A DNA stretch of 64,000 nt from assembly GCF_014203225.1 (NCBI RefSeq), contig NZ_JACHIO010000026.1, positions 28,093 to 92,092 of the forward strand, in the 5' to 3' direction. Position numbers and translations under genes: made by a program. The notes beneath the pieces are model-generated. The model had not been told where the DNA came from, did no database searches, and saw only the letters and a list, made by a program, of their open reading frames with translations. Positions within the stretch are counted from its first letter, which is position 1, and each line of letters opens with the position of its first letter. Positions 55,120 through 63,907 of the stretch are shown one piece after another. The stretch is from Granulicella mallensis. Its GTDB lineage: Bacteria > Acidobacteriota > Terriglobia > Terriglobales > Acidobacteriaceae.

Positions 55120-55169
55120 TCTAGCTCTGCCGGCAGTCACTACACATCATTGACCCTGGCGGAGCTAGA
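55120..55169. terminator. hairpin between convergent genes
   Basis: TCTAGCTC and GAGCTAGA form an imperfect stem extended by GCC/GGC around a long loop. There is no strong T-run, so terminator function is uncertain. Confidence 0.4.
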
Positions 55170-55186
55170 CCGCCCCAGTTCTCCTA

Positions 55187-56149
55187 CTACGAAAGTATTG
55201 CTATCGTCCGCAGCCATCTCTCCACGAGTTGAGGCCATTCTGTAATCGACGAGTTTGTTTTCCGTAGCCCGAATGCATGGCCGCCCTGTGCGAACAGATG
55301 CATCTCCACGGGAACCCCTGCATTTTTGAGCGCAATGTAATAAACCAGTGAGTCATTCACGTTGTCGACGTGGTCATCCTCCGCTTGCAACAAAAAGGTA
55401 GGAGGGGTTTGCCTACTGACGGGAATCTTTGGAGTCAACTGTAATCCAATGTGGGAGGCCCGGAGATGGCCTGGATAAAGGGCTACGGCAAAGTCCGGAC
55501 GACAGTTTACTTTATCGGCTTCATCCAGGAGCGGATACACGCGTTTGTCGAAGTTCGTGCTGATGTCTGCTACCAGATACCCGCCCGCAGAAAATCCCAG
55601 TACCCCAATCTTGTGTGGATCGACGTGGTACTGGGCTGCATGGAAACGAATCAGCCGCATCGTCCTCTGCGCATCTTCAAGCGCCATGGGCGCTTTGGGG
55701 TATCTTTGATTTCCGGCGTCGTCATGCGGACCTGAATCAGGGACACGGTACTTCAGAAGCACACAGGTGATTCCCTTGGAAACTAGCCAATCGCACGCTT
55801 CCGTTCCTTCGAGATCGATCGCCAGGACAGAAAAGCCCCCGCCAGGAAAGACGATGACCGCGGCACCGGTGTTGATACCCTTCGGCGAATAAACCGTCAT
55901 CGTTGGCTGGGTTACGTTGTCAATTTCCGTTGCCGACTTACCGGCAACTAGAAAAGTTGTGCCGGACGATAGCGCAAATTCAGGTCCCTTCGCCGGCTGC
56001 GCATCGGGAACCTTTCCTGGCCATATCGGTACTTGTTTATGGCCAGGCGATGGCTGCCAATCAAATTTCTGTGCGCCCAACATGCCGGGCATGCACACAA
56101 CACAAAGAGCAATGATCAAAGGCTTAATCACGGTCTCCGCAGACAGCAT
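55187..56149 (-). CDS. secreted alpha/beta-hydrolase esterase (acetyl-xylan esterase-like)
   Basis: This 320-residue exported esterase has a signal peptide (LIIALCVVCMPGMLGAQ). The fold motifs are complete: VIVFPGGGFSVLA (oxyanion hole), VLGFSAGGYLVAD with the nucleophile Ser, AEDDHVDNVND with the Asp and GGHAFGLR with the His. The PIWPGKVPDAQP opening is typical of esterases that remove acetyl groups from plant polysaccharides. I use the ATG at 56149 where the signal begins, although the purine-rich AGGAGAGGGG lies 12-13 bases away. It follows the clan GH-A hydrolase by 137 bp, probably as a second operon gene. Confidence 0.87.
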   Translation of the reverse strand: MLSAETVIKPLIIALCVVCMPGMLGAQKFDWQPSPGHKQVPIWPGKVPDAQPAKGPEFALSSGTTFLVAGKSATEIDNVTQPTMTVYSPKGINTGAAVIVFPGGGFSVLAIDLEGTEACDWLVSKGITCVLLKYRVPDSGPHDDAGNQRYPKAPMALEDAQRTMRLIRFHAAQYHVDPHKIGVLGFSAGGYLVADISTNFDKRVYPLLDEADKVNCRPDFAVALYPGHLRASHIGLQLTPKIPVSRQTPPTFLLQAEDDHVDNVNDSLVYYIALKNAGVPVEMHLFAQGGHAFGLRKTNSSITEWPQLVERWLRTIAILS

Positions 56150-56286
56150 AGAGCAAGACAACCCCTCTCCTGAATGAAGAGAGAGTCGGAGAACCCTCCT
56201 CGTCACTTGATTCCGGCTCGTCAGCCACTTGGAAGTTGTATCGGCGACGAGATGGGTTAGCTCATCTCGTTTCGTAACAGCGTCAT

Positions 56287-58545
56287 CTACCGGCTCGTAA
56301 ACTTGCCGCGAAGGACAACGATGGAGGCCGCCGGCAGTTCGTAACGTGTTGCCTTGTCTGCCTCGAAGTTGCGCGAGCTGATCGGGCCGTCCGGATCGGC
56401 GGAACCGCCGGGGCTCGGGGTGTCGGCGGCCAACGGTTGGTGAGCGTTGAAGTCGTGTTGCGGTGTCTTCCAGTGATATTGATCGCGGCCGAAGGTAGCT
56501 TCGTGAACTTGTCCTGAGAAGAAATAGCTTTCGCCGCCGCGTTGCTGGTTTTGAAAGACGAGATTCAGCTTGTGGCTGCTGTGCTGGTCTTTATTGATGA
56601 GCATGACGGACCATTCGCCATCAGGCCGTTCTACCGCGTAGGCAGTTACGATGGAGTGCCCGGCGCCGTCGTCAAGGTCGGCTACGGCAGGGAAGAGCGT
56701 ATGCATGCCGCCGTCATGCTGGAGCCACTCGCGGTTAATCATCTGGCTGGCGAAGAACTGCGAGAGTGGCTGTTCGATCTGATTGTCAGCGCTGACTTTA
56801 AACATGCCGAAGGTGCCTGGAGAATCGTTGCAGCCGTGTTCTATTGCTAGCGGCAGGTAATGGAAGTAGTAGACCTGGTTGCCCCCGGTGCTGAGATACG
56901 ACCCGATGTAGTCGGCCAGCCAGAGACCACCGAAGATATCCATGTACGTTTCGCTGGTGGAGGAGGAGAGGTTCGATTCGGTGAGATAGACGGGCAGATC
57001 AGGCTGCAGGCCATCATCGCGCCAGACCTTCATGATGTGGCCGATCAGACCGGGCTCCTCGTAGAGGCTGGCCCAACTGATATGGCAGGGATCGTAGGGA
57101 TAGTGCTCGAAGGAGAAGAACTGCAGGTCCTGCATGCGGCCATGCTGTTTGAGATAGTCGAGAAAGCGGCCGAGCCACGAGGTCTTTCCCTGCGCGTCGG
57201 GCCAGACTTCGATGTCCTGATTTGCGCCCTGAAAGGACGGGCCTCCGAGCTTGAGGTTCGGATCGACCTTGCGAAGCGCCGTCGCATATTGCAGGTAGAG
57301 TGCGGCGTAATCTTCGGGCTGCATGTATTGGCCGTCCGCTTCTTCGCCCATCTCAATGCTGGATATAGGGTATTTGTGACCTTCGAGGTATCGAACCTCA
57401 GCCGCTGCATCTTCGGGTGTGCTGTATAGCATTGCGATGGGCACCATCGCAGGCAGGCCCTGTGTGAGGCCGCTCTGAAAGAAGAGGTCGAAGCCAACCT
57501 GTGCTTCCTTGTTGTTCACGTGGCTATCAGGAGTGTGCCACGGGTCGACCGAAGAACTGAAGGTTGCGGTCTGCTCCTGGTCGGCGGTGTGACGAAGCAC
57601 ATCGTGGAAGGCGCCGTCGCTTGACGTGTTTCCAAGGTAGAGCTCACGAATCGCGTAGCCGGCACAGTTGCGGATATCGCTCGCGCCGTGATCGTCACAG
57701 GTGTTCGAGGACTGTGTCATTAAGACACGGATATATCGAACGGTTGCAGGGATCTGGGTCAGGTGAAGGAGGGCCGTGCCGCCTGTACCGTTGATGATTT
57801 CGCCCTGGGAGAAGGTGTTCCAGACGCCTCGCTTGGGGGCGTGGATGGGGTCCGTGCCGGCGCCGAGCCCACTGCCCAGGCTGGTACCGCTCCAATACTG
57901 GACGAGATAGTTTTTCGCGTAGGGCTCGGCCCATACGATCTTCAGCGTGTCGACGGCTGTTTCACTCGCAAGATCGAGGATGACCCACTGTGGATGGAGG
58001 GCATCGCTCTCACCTGTAAAGTGGCTCGTGAGATAAGGGTTGCTCTTCCAGTAGGTGCTTTCGTCGCCGTCGGTCAATCGGGAATAGCCCGTGTTTCCCG
58101 TACCGTCGTTGCGGGTTACGCCGCGATGCGGGAGTGCATAGCCAAAGGAGTAGCGGATAAATTTGGTCGAACTGGTAGAGCCGGTGAAGTAGCCTTTGCC
58201 GGTGGGATCGCTCCAGGTGCCTTCAGGGTTCCAGTGCCAGGCTTCCACGGCGAGGTCGGTGTTCTGGCGATAGGTAACCGGCTGCCATCCGGCTGCAAAG
58301 GCCTGGTTTAACACCGGCTTGGTAAAGTCCTTGTCGATGGCCTCGACGGGGATGCGATCAACGCCGGAGCCGAGGGATTCCCGCGGCACAAAGCGATTGA
58401 CGGCATGGTCCGGCGTGATGTCCACGAGTACGGTCTGCGCGTTGAGCAGGCGCAGCGAAATCAGGCTGAGCGCGGCGAGCAGAAGGCCGTTCCGGTAAAG
58501 GGAATGACTTGTGAAGGCGACCGGCGATAAAGGTTGGTTCGACAT
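56287..58545 (-). CDS. secreted clan GH-A glycoside hydrolase with F5/8-type (discoidin-like) domain
   Basis: This 752-residue exported protein has a signal (LLLAALSLISLRLLNAQ). A discoidin-like region at about 130-310 (RLTDGDESTYWKSNPY, PQWVILDLASETAVDTLKIVW) probably binds sugar and is inserted after the first barrel elements. A TIM barrel follows with SIEMGEEADGQ (acid/base candidate Glu401 or 402) and LPVYLTESNLSSS (nucleophile candidate Glu523), spaced as in clan GH-A families such as GH39, GH51 and GH79. A C-terminal beta-sandwich ends the chain. I cannot name the family. The ATG at 58545 has no ribosome site and lies just after a TATAAC box. The operator at 58581 is upstream. Confidence 0.82.
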   Translation of the reverse strand: MSNQPLSPVAFTSHSLYRNGLLLAALSLISLRLLNAQTVLVDITPDHAVNRFVPRESLGSGVDRIPVEAIDKDFTKPVLNQAFAAGWQPVTYRQNTDLAVEAWHWNPEGTWSDPTGKGYFTGSTSSTKFIRYSFGYALPHRGVTRNDGTGNTGYSRLTDGDESTYWKSNPYLTSHFTGESDALHPQWVILDLASETAVDTLKIVWAEPYAKNYLVQYWSGTSLGSGLGAGTDPIHAPKRGVWNTFSQGEIINGTGGTALLHLTQIPATVRYIRVLMTQSSNTCDDHGASDIRNCAGYAIRELYLGNTSSDGAFHDVLRHTADQEQTATFSSSVDPWHTPDSHVNNKEAQVGFDLFFQSGLTQGLPAMVPIAMLYSTPEDAAAEVRYLEGHKYPISSIEMGEEADGQYMQPEDYAALYLQYATALRKVDPNLKLGGPSFQGANQDIEVWPDAQGKTSWLGRFLDYLKQHGRMQDLQFFSFEHYPYDPCHISWASLYEEPGLIGHIMKVWRDDGLQPDLPVYLTESNLSSSTSETYMDIFGGLWLADYIGSYLSTGGNQVYYFHYLPLAIEHGCNDSPGTFGMFKVSADNQIEQPLSQFFASQMINREWLQHDGGMHTLFPAVADLDDGAGHSIVTAYAVERPDGEWSVMLINKDQHSSHKLNLVFQNQQRGGESYFFSGQVHEATFGRDQYHWKTPQHDFNAHQPLAADTPSPGGSADPDGPISSRNFEADKATRYELPAASIVVLRGKFTSR

Positions 58546-58580
58546 AGTCGAATCTGTTATACACAGGTGTTGACGAAATA

Positions 58581-58594
58581 TTCAATCGTTTTAA
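58581..58594. promoter_or_regulatory. LacI-type operator A of the second regulon
   Basis: TTCAATCGTTTTAA is an imperfect CG-centred palindrome and matches 13 of 14 bases at 59850-59863. It lies between the GH-A gene and the LacI gene and overlaps a TTGAAT -35-like box of the leftward promoter (TATAAC 18 bases on). Confidence 0.68.
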
Positions 58595-58719
58595 TACGAT
58601 TGGCTTTCGTAAGGCGAAGAGAGGCCTGCGAAGGGGAGACTTGCGATTTTTGCACGGAAGATCCGTATGCAACGTGCATAATCGATAGCGCATTGGTTTG
58701 AAGTGGGAGCTTAAAAGAG

Positions 58720-59793
58720 ATGCCGGAGCGTAAATCCAAATCGGCACGTGTGACTCTGGTCGATGTCGCGCGCAAGAGCGGCTTCTCGCCATCCACGGTA
58801 TCCATCGTGTTGAGCGAGGCTCCGCTTTCGCGTTATGTTGCGGCCCAGACGAAGGAGCGGATTCGCAAGACGGCCCAGTCGCTTGGCTATCGCCCGGACG
58901 TCTTCGCGCGCTCTTTGCGCAGCCGCCACAGCCACACGGTTGGAGTGCTGGTCTTCGATATCTCCGATCCCTACTGCGTATTGATCCTGCAGGGCATTGA
59001 GAAGACGCTTCTCCCCACGCCGTATCTGCCGATCCTGATGGACGCGCATCACGACCAGAAGCAATTTGAAGGCTATCTCGATCTGCTGATGGAGCGCCGC
59101 GTGGAAGGGCTGATCGTAGTGGCGAACTGGCTCTTCGATGAGGGCGGGCTGCTGGTGGGATTAAAGGAAAAGAAGATGCCCATCGTGGTGGTGGGACGGG
59201 ATGTGACGGAGAAGCAGATCGGCTCCGTGACGGTGGACAACGAGGCTGGCGGCTATGAGGCCATGAAGCATCTGTATGAGCTTGGGCATCGAAAGATCGC
59301 CGTCATCCGCGGGCCGGCGAAGTTGAACGACAGCCAGCTCCGCTGGAATGGGATGCAGCGTTTTGCGGCAGAGCAGGGCTTACAGTTCGACCCACGCCGA
59401 GTCCGCCAACTGTCTGACGCGCTCGATCCCGTCTCAGGTTTTGAAGGCGGCGTGCAGCTTACCGAAGAGTTGATTCGCTCCCGGTTGAAGTTTACGGCCT
59501 TGGTAGCCTTCGACGATCTGACGGCGCTGGGGGCGGTGCGTGGCCTGGCGCGCATGGGGCGCACGGCTCCGCAGGACTGCTCCATCATCGGCTTCGACGA
59601 CGTGCCGCTGGCCGCGTTGACTACGCCCGGTCTCACCACCATTCGCCAGCCGATGGACGAGATGGGTAGCCTGGCCACCCAGCGGGTACTCGATGTTTTG
59701 CAGGAGGTTGGAGAAGCGCGCGAAGTCACGCCGGATCTTCAACTTCTGCCTCCGTCGCTGGTGCTGCGTGATTCGACCTCGAGTCCCAGCTAG
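58720..59793 (+). CDS. LacI family transcriptional regulator
   Basis: This 357-residue repressor has the helix-turn-helix at about 11-32 (VTLVDVARKSGFSPSTVSIVLSE), the hinge (FARSLRSRHSHTVGV) and a two-lobed sugar sensor (FDISDPYCVLILQGIE, VVVGRDVTEKQIGSVTVDNEAGG, IIGFDDVPLAALTTPGLTTI). It lies between the divergent GH-A hydrolase and the downstream TonB receptor. The two CG-centred palindromes at 58581 and 59850 flank it and are its likely targets, so it would control both neighbours and perhaps itself. It is clearly distinct from the LacI protein at 22840. Confidence 0.93.
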   Translation: MPERKSKSARVTLVDVARKSGFSPSTVSIVLSEAPLSRYVAAQTKERIRKTAQSLGYRPDVFARSLRSRHSHTVGVLVFDISDPYCVLILQGIEKTLLPTPYLPILMDAHHDQKQFEGYLDLLMERRVEGLIVVANWLFDEGGLLVGLKEKKMPIVVVGRDVTEKQIGSVTVDNEAGGYEAMKHLYELGHRKIAVIRGPAKLNDSQLRWNGMQRFAAEQGLQFDPRRVRQLSDALDPVSGFEGGVQLTEELIRSRLKFTALVAFDDLTALGAVRGLARMGRTAPQDCSIIGFDDVPLAALTTPGLTTIRQPMDEMGSLATQRVLDVLQEVGEAREVTPDLQLLPPSLVLRDSTSSPS

Positions 59794-59804
59794 ATATTTC
59801 CCTC

Positions 59805-59833
59805 TTGACATTCTCCGCGGGACAAGATATCTA
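59805..59833 (+). promoter_or_regulatory. candidate sigma-70 promoter of the third TonB receptor
   Basis: TTGACA (59805-59810) and TATCTA (59828-59833) are 17 bp apart. The operator at 59850 lies just downstream, where a bound repressor would block transcription. Confidence 0.45.
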
Positions 59834-59849
59834 CACATATCAACTGATA

Positions 59850-59863
59850 TTCAATCGATTTAA
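59850..59863. promoter_or_regulatory. LacI-type operator B of the second regulon
   Basis: TTCAATCGATTTAA is a near-perfect CG-centred palindrome. The identity with operator A extends outward on both sides (ATATTCAATCG, TTTAATAC). It lies 87 bases before the receptor start. Confidence 0.7.
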
Positions 59864-59949
59864 TACTTCCATGCGAATGTGAGTTATTTCAATCGACGCA
59901 GCAGAATAGCAAGTCTGTCACGATCATTTCCTGGATGCACGGAGACCCT

Positions 59950-62900
59950 ATGTCGCTTGCCCTCTTGTCAGGATCCACAGCACGCCGTTTTGGTTATGGA
60001 ATGCTCCTCCTTGCTCTTCTGCTTGTGACCGGTACCCCTTTGTTGGTGGCCCAGGAAGTTACAGGCACGATCCTGGGCACGGTGACTGACAACTCGGGCG
60101 CCGTGGTGCCTGGAGCGAAGGTGACGATCACGAACACGGATCGCAACGCCGTAGTGCGTACGACGAAGACCGGCAAAGAGGGTGAATACTCCGCGCCGCT
60201 GCTGCCGATCGGGCTCTATTCGGTGACGATCGAAGGGCCTGGCTTCAAGAAGGCGACGCAGGAGCACATTATCCTGAATGTGAACGATAAGCGCGATGTG
60301 AATGCCGTACTCGAGGTGGGAAGCAACAACGAAACGGTGACTGTCGAAGCCAATGCGCTTCAGGTAAACTCCGAATCCGATGCGGCTACGGGACTGATTA
60401 CCGGCACGCAGGTTCGGGAGTTGTCCTTGCAGAGTCGCAACTATGAAGAACTGGTGCAGTTGATGCCCGGAGTCAGTGCCGATATCGGAGACGCACTCTA
60501 CGCTGGCGTCAGCGCGCCGAATGGCAACACGAACGAGACAGCATTTTCGCTGAATGGCAGCTTCGGCTCTTCCAATAGCTGGACGGTGGACGGCGCGGAC
60601 AACGTCGATCGCGGCGGAAACTTCTCTCTACTGAACTATCCCAGCGTCGATGCCATCGACGAATTCAAAGTTCTGCGCGGCAACTACAGCGCTGAATATG
60701 GACGCAGCGCGGGTGGCATCATCAGCGTCATCACGCGTTCCGGAAAATCGAAGTTTCATGGCGGCGTTTATGAGTTTTTCCGCAATGACGTGCTCGACGC
60801 CAATGATTGGGGCAACAAACAGCAATCGCCCGTTGCGAGTCGTACGCCCTTCCGCTACAACGATTTTGGCTGGACGCTCGGTGGTCCGGTTTTCATTCCT
60901 CATCTCTACAATACGGAGCGCAACAAGACATTTTTCTTCTACTCCGAGGAACTGCGACGCGTGGTGCAGCAGAACCCGGTGACGGGCGTGGTGCCTGATG
61001 CGAATGAGCGGGCGGGAAATTTTGAGGATCCGGTTTGTAGTGTCTACCCGCAAGCCGTTGGATCATGTCCAGGGCAGATCATTACCAATATAAGCAGCAT
61101 CAATCCGGCTGCCGCTGCATATCTCAAAGATGTATATTCCCACCTGCCGTTGCCGTCCGATCCAAGCTCGGATCTTCTCTTTGCAAACGAGGGGAACATC
61201 TTCAACTTCCAGCAGGAGATCGGTCGTATCGATCACGCCTTTAGTTCGAAGCTCTCCGGTTTCGTGCACTACATCCAGGATTCGATTCCGACGGTCGAAG
61301 GCGGCGGCCTGTTCAACGGCAATCCTCTGCCGAATATCACGCAGACTTCAACGGACTCACCGGGGCAGAACGTGGCCGCCAACCTGACGTGGATCATTAC
61401 CCCAACCCTGCTCAATGAGGTGGAGTATGCGTGGTCGTCCGGAGCGATCAAGAGCCACAACTCAGGTCAGCTAGCTGCCGGCAACTCGCCGGATGTGGTG
61501 AGCGACATCACGCTGCCTTTCCAGGAGACGCTGAACCGCATCCCAAGCATCGCTTATGGCGTTGCCAATGCAAGCTTCTTTGGCTTTGGCACGTACGGCG
61601 ACTTCAATAAGAATAACGCTATCTTCGATAATCTGACGAAGACGATTGGCAGGCACAGCCTGAAGTTCGGCTTCTCCTACAATCACTATGAGAAATCCGA
61701 GAACTCGGGCGGAAACAATGCCGGTACATTCAACTTTGCGGCGACACCCTACTCGGACCCAACGGTGAATTCAAAGGCCGAGTTCGAGCAGGAGTTTGCG
61801 CTGTTCCTCTCCGGCCAACCCTCTCAGTTTACGCAGTTGGCCAATGACTTCCGCGCCGTCATCTTCCAGAACCAGTTTGAGTTTTTTGGCCAGGATGCGT
61901 ACAAGCCAATCCCGAATCTGACACTGAGCTTTGGTCTGCGATATTCGATCTTTCGCCAGCCAACGGATGGGAATGGACGCGCAACCAACTTTGCTCCCAC
62001 ACGCTACATCGCCGCGAATGCCCCGGCAATCGACGATAACGGAAATGTCGTAGCAACGCCGAGTTATGACCCGCTCAATGGCGTGATTATTGGAGGCAGC
62101 GGAAACGGGGCACACAACTCGCCCTACAATACAGCCGTTGCGCCACAGTTTCACAACGGATACCAGCCACGTATCGGCTTCTCCTTCGATCCCTGGAACA
62201 ACGGCAAGACCGCCGTACGCGGGGGCTATGGAGTCTTCGTGGATTCTCCGGGTGTTGGATTTCTCGAGAACAGCGAGTTCATCAATCCGCCGTTCGTAGG
62301 GAACACAACGGTCGTTGGCGGCACCTTCAATAATCCCGGCGCGGGCAGTACGGCCAACAACAGCGTGCAGTCGTTGGGAGGTATGTCGACAGATTGGCAC
62401 CAGCCTTATGCGCAACAATGGGATCTAGATATCCAGCGTCAAATTCCTTACGACATCATTCTCGACGTGGGCTACTACGGGTCGAAGGGCACGCATCAGC
62501 TTTCTCAGGTGGATATCAATCAACCGTTGCCGGGTACGTATATCAACAATGCAACCATCGAGAATGCCCTGGGGCCCGGCCAGCAGATTACCGCCGATAC
62601 GGAAAACCTGCTCAACATTATTCGTCCCTATCAGGGGTATGGGCCGATCGACATCTATGAGCCGATCTTCAGCTCCAACTACAACTCGTTTCAGAGCAGC
62701 CTGCAAAAGCGTTTCAAGGCGGGATCTCTCGTAAGTGTGAACTACACCTGGTCTAAGTCGTTGACGGACCGCCCCGACCAGGCTGGCGGCAACCTTCCAG
62801 TTCCGCAGAACACCTACAATCTGAGTGCTGAATATGGCCCTTCTCGTTTCGACCGCCGCAATGTGTTCAATGCAAACTGGGTCTATGAGTTGCCATTCTT

Positions 62901-63405
62901 TGCCGAACAAAAGGGACTGACAGGGCGTGTGCTTGGAGGATGGGAGTTCTCCGGAATTGTCGAGTTGCAGTCCGGACAATGGCTCAGCGCAATCGGAAAT
63001 TCATCGGCAGATCCCGGTGGACTCGGCGTATTTACCTCTGCAACCGCTCCAAATGACCCGAGGCCGGACCAGGTTGGAAACCCGAACCGCCACGCTCCAC
63101 ACACTATTGCTGCGTGGTATGACACAACCGCTTTCGTGGATGTGCCGGCGAATGAATTCCGGCCTGGTAACTCGACACGAGCCAGCATTCTGGGACCCGG
63201 AAGTCAGCGCTGGGATATGGCGTTGCTCAAAAACATCAAAGTGTATGGAGATCAGTTGTTCCAGTTCCGCGCCGAGGCCTTCAACGTTTGGAACCACACG
63301 AACTATAACAATGTGGATACCACGCAGGACGACGGCACGACAGGGCAGGTACTGGGCGCAGGCGAGAAGCGCATTCTTCAGGTGGCTTTGAAATATAACT
63401 TCTAG
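59950..63405 (+). CDS. TonB-dependent receptor with carboxypeptidase-regulatory-like domain
   Basis: This is an outer-membrane receptor of 1151 residues. The signal peptide ends at LLVAQ. The regulatory-like domain lies at about 38-125 (GTILGTVTDNSGAVVPGAKVTITNT), the plug follows (NSWTVDGADNVDRGGNF, EYGRSAGGIISVITRSGKSKFHGG), and then the barrel with typical strands (YDIILDVGYYGSKGTHQL, FRAEAFNVWNHTNY) and C-terminal ILQVALKYNF. GGAG lies 6-7 bases before the ATG at 59950; an ATG five codons earlier is less likely. No SusD gene adjoins. Operator B places it under the LacI regulator just upstream, with the GH-A hydrolase and esterase as partners. Confidence 0.92.
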   Translation: MSLALLSGSTARRFGYGMLLLALLLVTGTPLLVAQEVTGTILGTVTDNSGAVVPGAKVTITNTDRNAVVRTTKTGKEGEYSAPLLPIGLYSVTIEGPGFKKATQEHIILNVNDKRDVNAVLEVGSNNETVTVEANALQVNSESDAATGLITGTQVRELSLQSRNYEELVQLMPGVSADIGDALYAGVSAPNGNTNETAFSLNGSFGSSNSWTVDGADNVDRGGNFSLLNYPSVDAIDEFKVLRGNYSAEYGRSAGGIISVITRSGKSKFHGGVYEFFRNDVLDANDWGNKQQSPVASRTPFRYNDFGWTLGGPVFIPHLYNTERNKTFFFYSEELRRVVQQNPVTGVVPDANERAGNFEDPVCSVYPQAVGSCPGQIITNISSINPAAAAYLKDVYSHLPLPSDPSSDLLFANEGNIFNFQQEIGRIDHAFSSKLSGFVHYIQDSIPTVEGGGLFNGNPLPNITQTSTDSPGQNVAANLTWIITPTLLNEVEYAWSSGAIKSHNSGQLAAGNSPDVVSDITLPFQETLNRIPSIAYGVANASFFGFGTYGDFNKNNAIFDNLTKTIGRHSLKFGFSYNHYEKSENSGGNNAGTFNFAATPYSDPTVNSKAEFEQEFALFLSGQPSQFTQLANDFRAVIFQNQFEFFGQDAYKPIPNLTLSFGLRYSIFRQPTDGNGRATNFAPTRYIAANAPAIDDNGNVVATPSYDPLNGVIIGGSGNGAHNSPYNTAVAPQFHNGYQPRIGFSFDPWNNGKTAVRGGYGVFVDSPGVGFLENSEFINPPFVGNTTVVGGTFNNPGAGSTANNSVQSLGGMSTDWHQPYAQQWDLDIQRQIPYDIILDVGYYGSKGTHQLSQVDINQPLPGTYINNATIENALGPGQQITADTENLLNIIRPYQGYGPIDIYEPIFSSNYNSFQSSLQKRFKAGSLVSVNYTWSKSLTDRPDQAGGNLPVPQNTYNLSAEYGPSRFDRRNVFNANWVYELPFFAEQKGLTGRVLGGWEFSGIVELQSGQWLSAIGNSSADPGGLGVFTSATAPNDPRPDQVGNPNRHAPHTIAAWYDTTAFVDVPANEFRPGNSTRASILGPGSQRWDMALLKNIKVYGDQLFQFRAEAFNVWNHTNYNNVDTTQDDGTTGQVLGAGEKRILQVALKYNF

Positions 63406-63532
63406 CCTGGCAAATAGGTTGTGATTGTTGCGACCTGTTTGTGGCGAGCCTGGTAGGTTCGCTGAAGGAAGTTTAGGTAGTGTCTGGTGAATTGTGAACA
63501 ACGACGAATCACATATTTTGTTCCCCACAGAG

Positions 63533-63752
63533 ATGTCATCCTGAGCGGAGCACCTCGCGCATTTTGCGAGGTGCGGAGTCGAAGGACCCCGAGAGACTTG
63601 ATCTCACCCTTGCTGTTGGAACCTTTTCCAGTACGAACGTATGGCTCGAGCGCTTGAGGTTGAAAAGGGGCAAAAGGTGCGGGCAAGATGCAGCCCTCGG
63701 GGTCCTTCGACTCCGCGTCCCCAAAAGCTGGGACGCTTCGCTCAGGATGACG
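63533..63752. repeat. palindromic intergenic element with inverted arms
   Basis: The left arm (63533-63593) and right arm (63695-63752) are inverted copies: GTCATCCTGAGCG, GGAGTCGAAGGACCCCGAG and their complements are visible at both ends. The left arm has its own small hairpin (GCACCTCGC / GCGAGGTGC). No gene is supported in 63406-63907. Confidence 0.75.
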
Positions 63753-63907
63753 TTTCTGGTGGGGAGGCGAAGAATAAAAGCTATGCGTGCAGCGAGCTTA
63801 ATTTCGGTCTGAAAACGGGTCTCCAATCCGTCAGACACACTCTAGCGACTACTCTCCGGGAGACACCTTTCTGAGTCTTCTATACTGGTTACAGCATCCA
63901 TCTACTA

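Noticed and set aside
56247..56270. ACGAGATG/CATCTCGT hairpin after the GH-A hydrolase stop
   Set aside because: On the leftward coding strand no T-run follows, and the esterase gene is probably co-transcribed, so terminator function is unsupported.
61771..62418. 215-codon leftward frame inside the third TonB receptor
   Set aside because: It is antisense to recognisable barrel strands, with no start signal.
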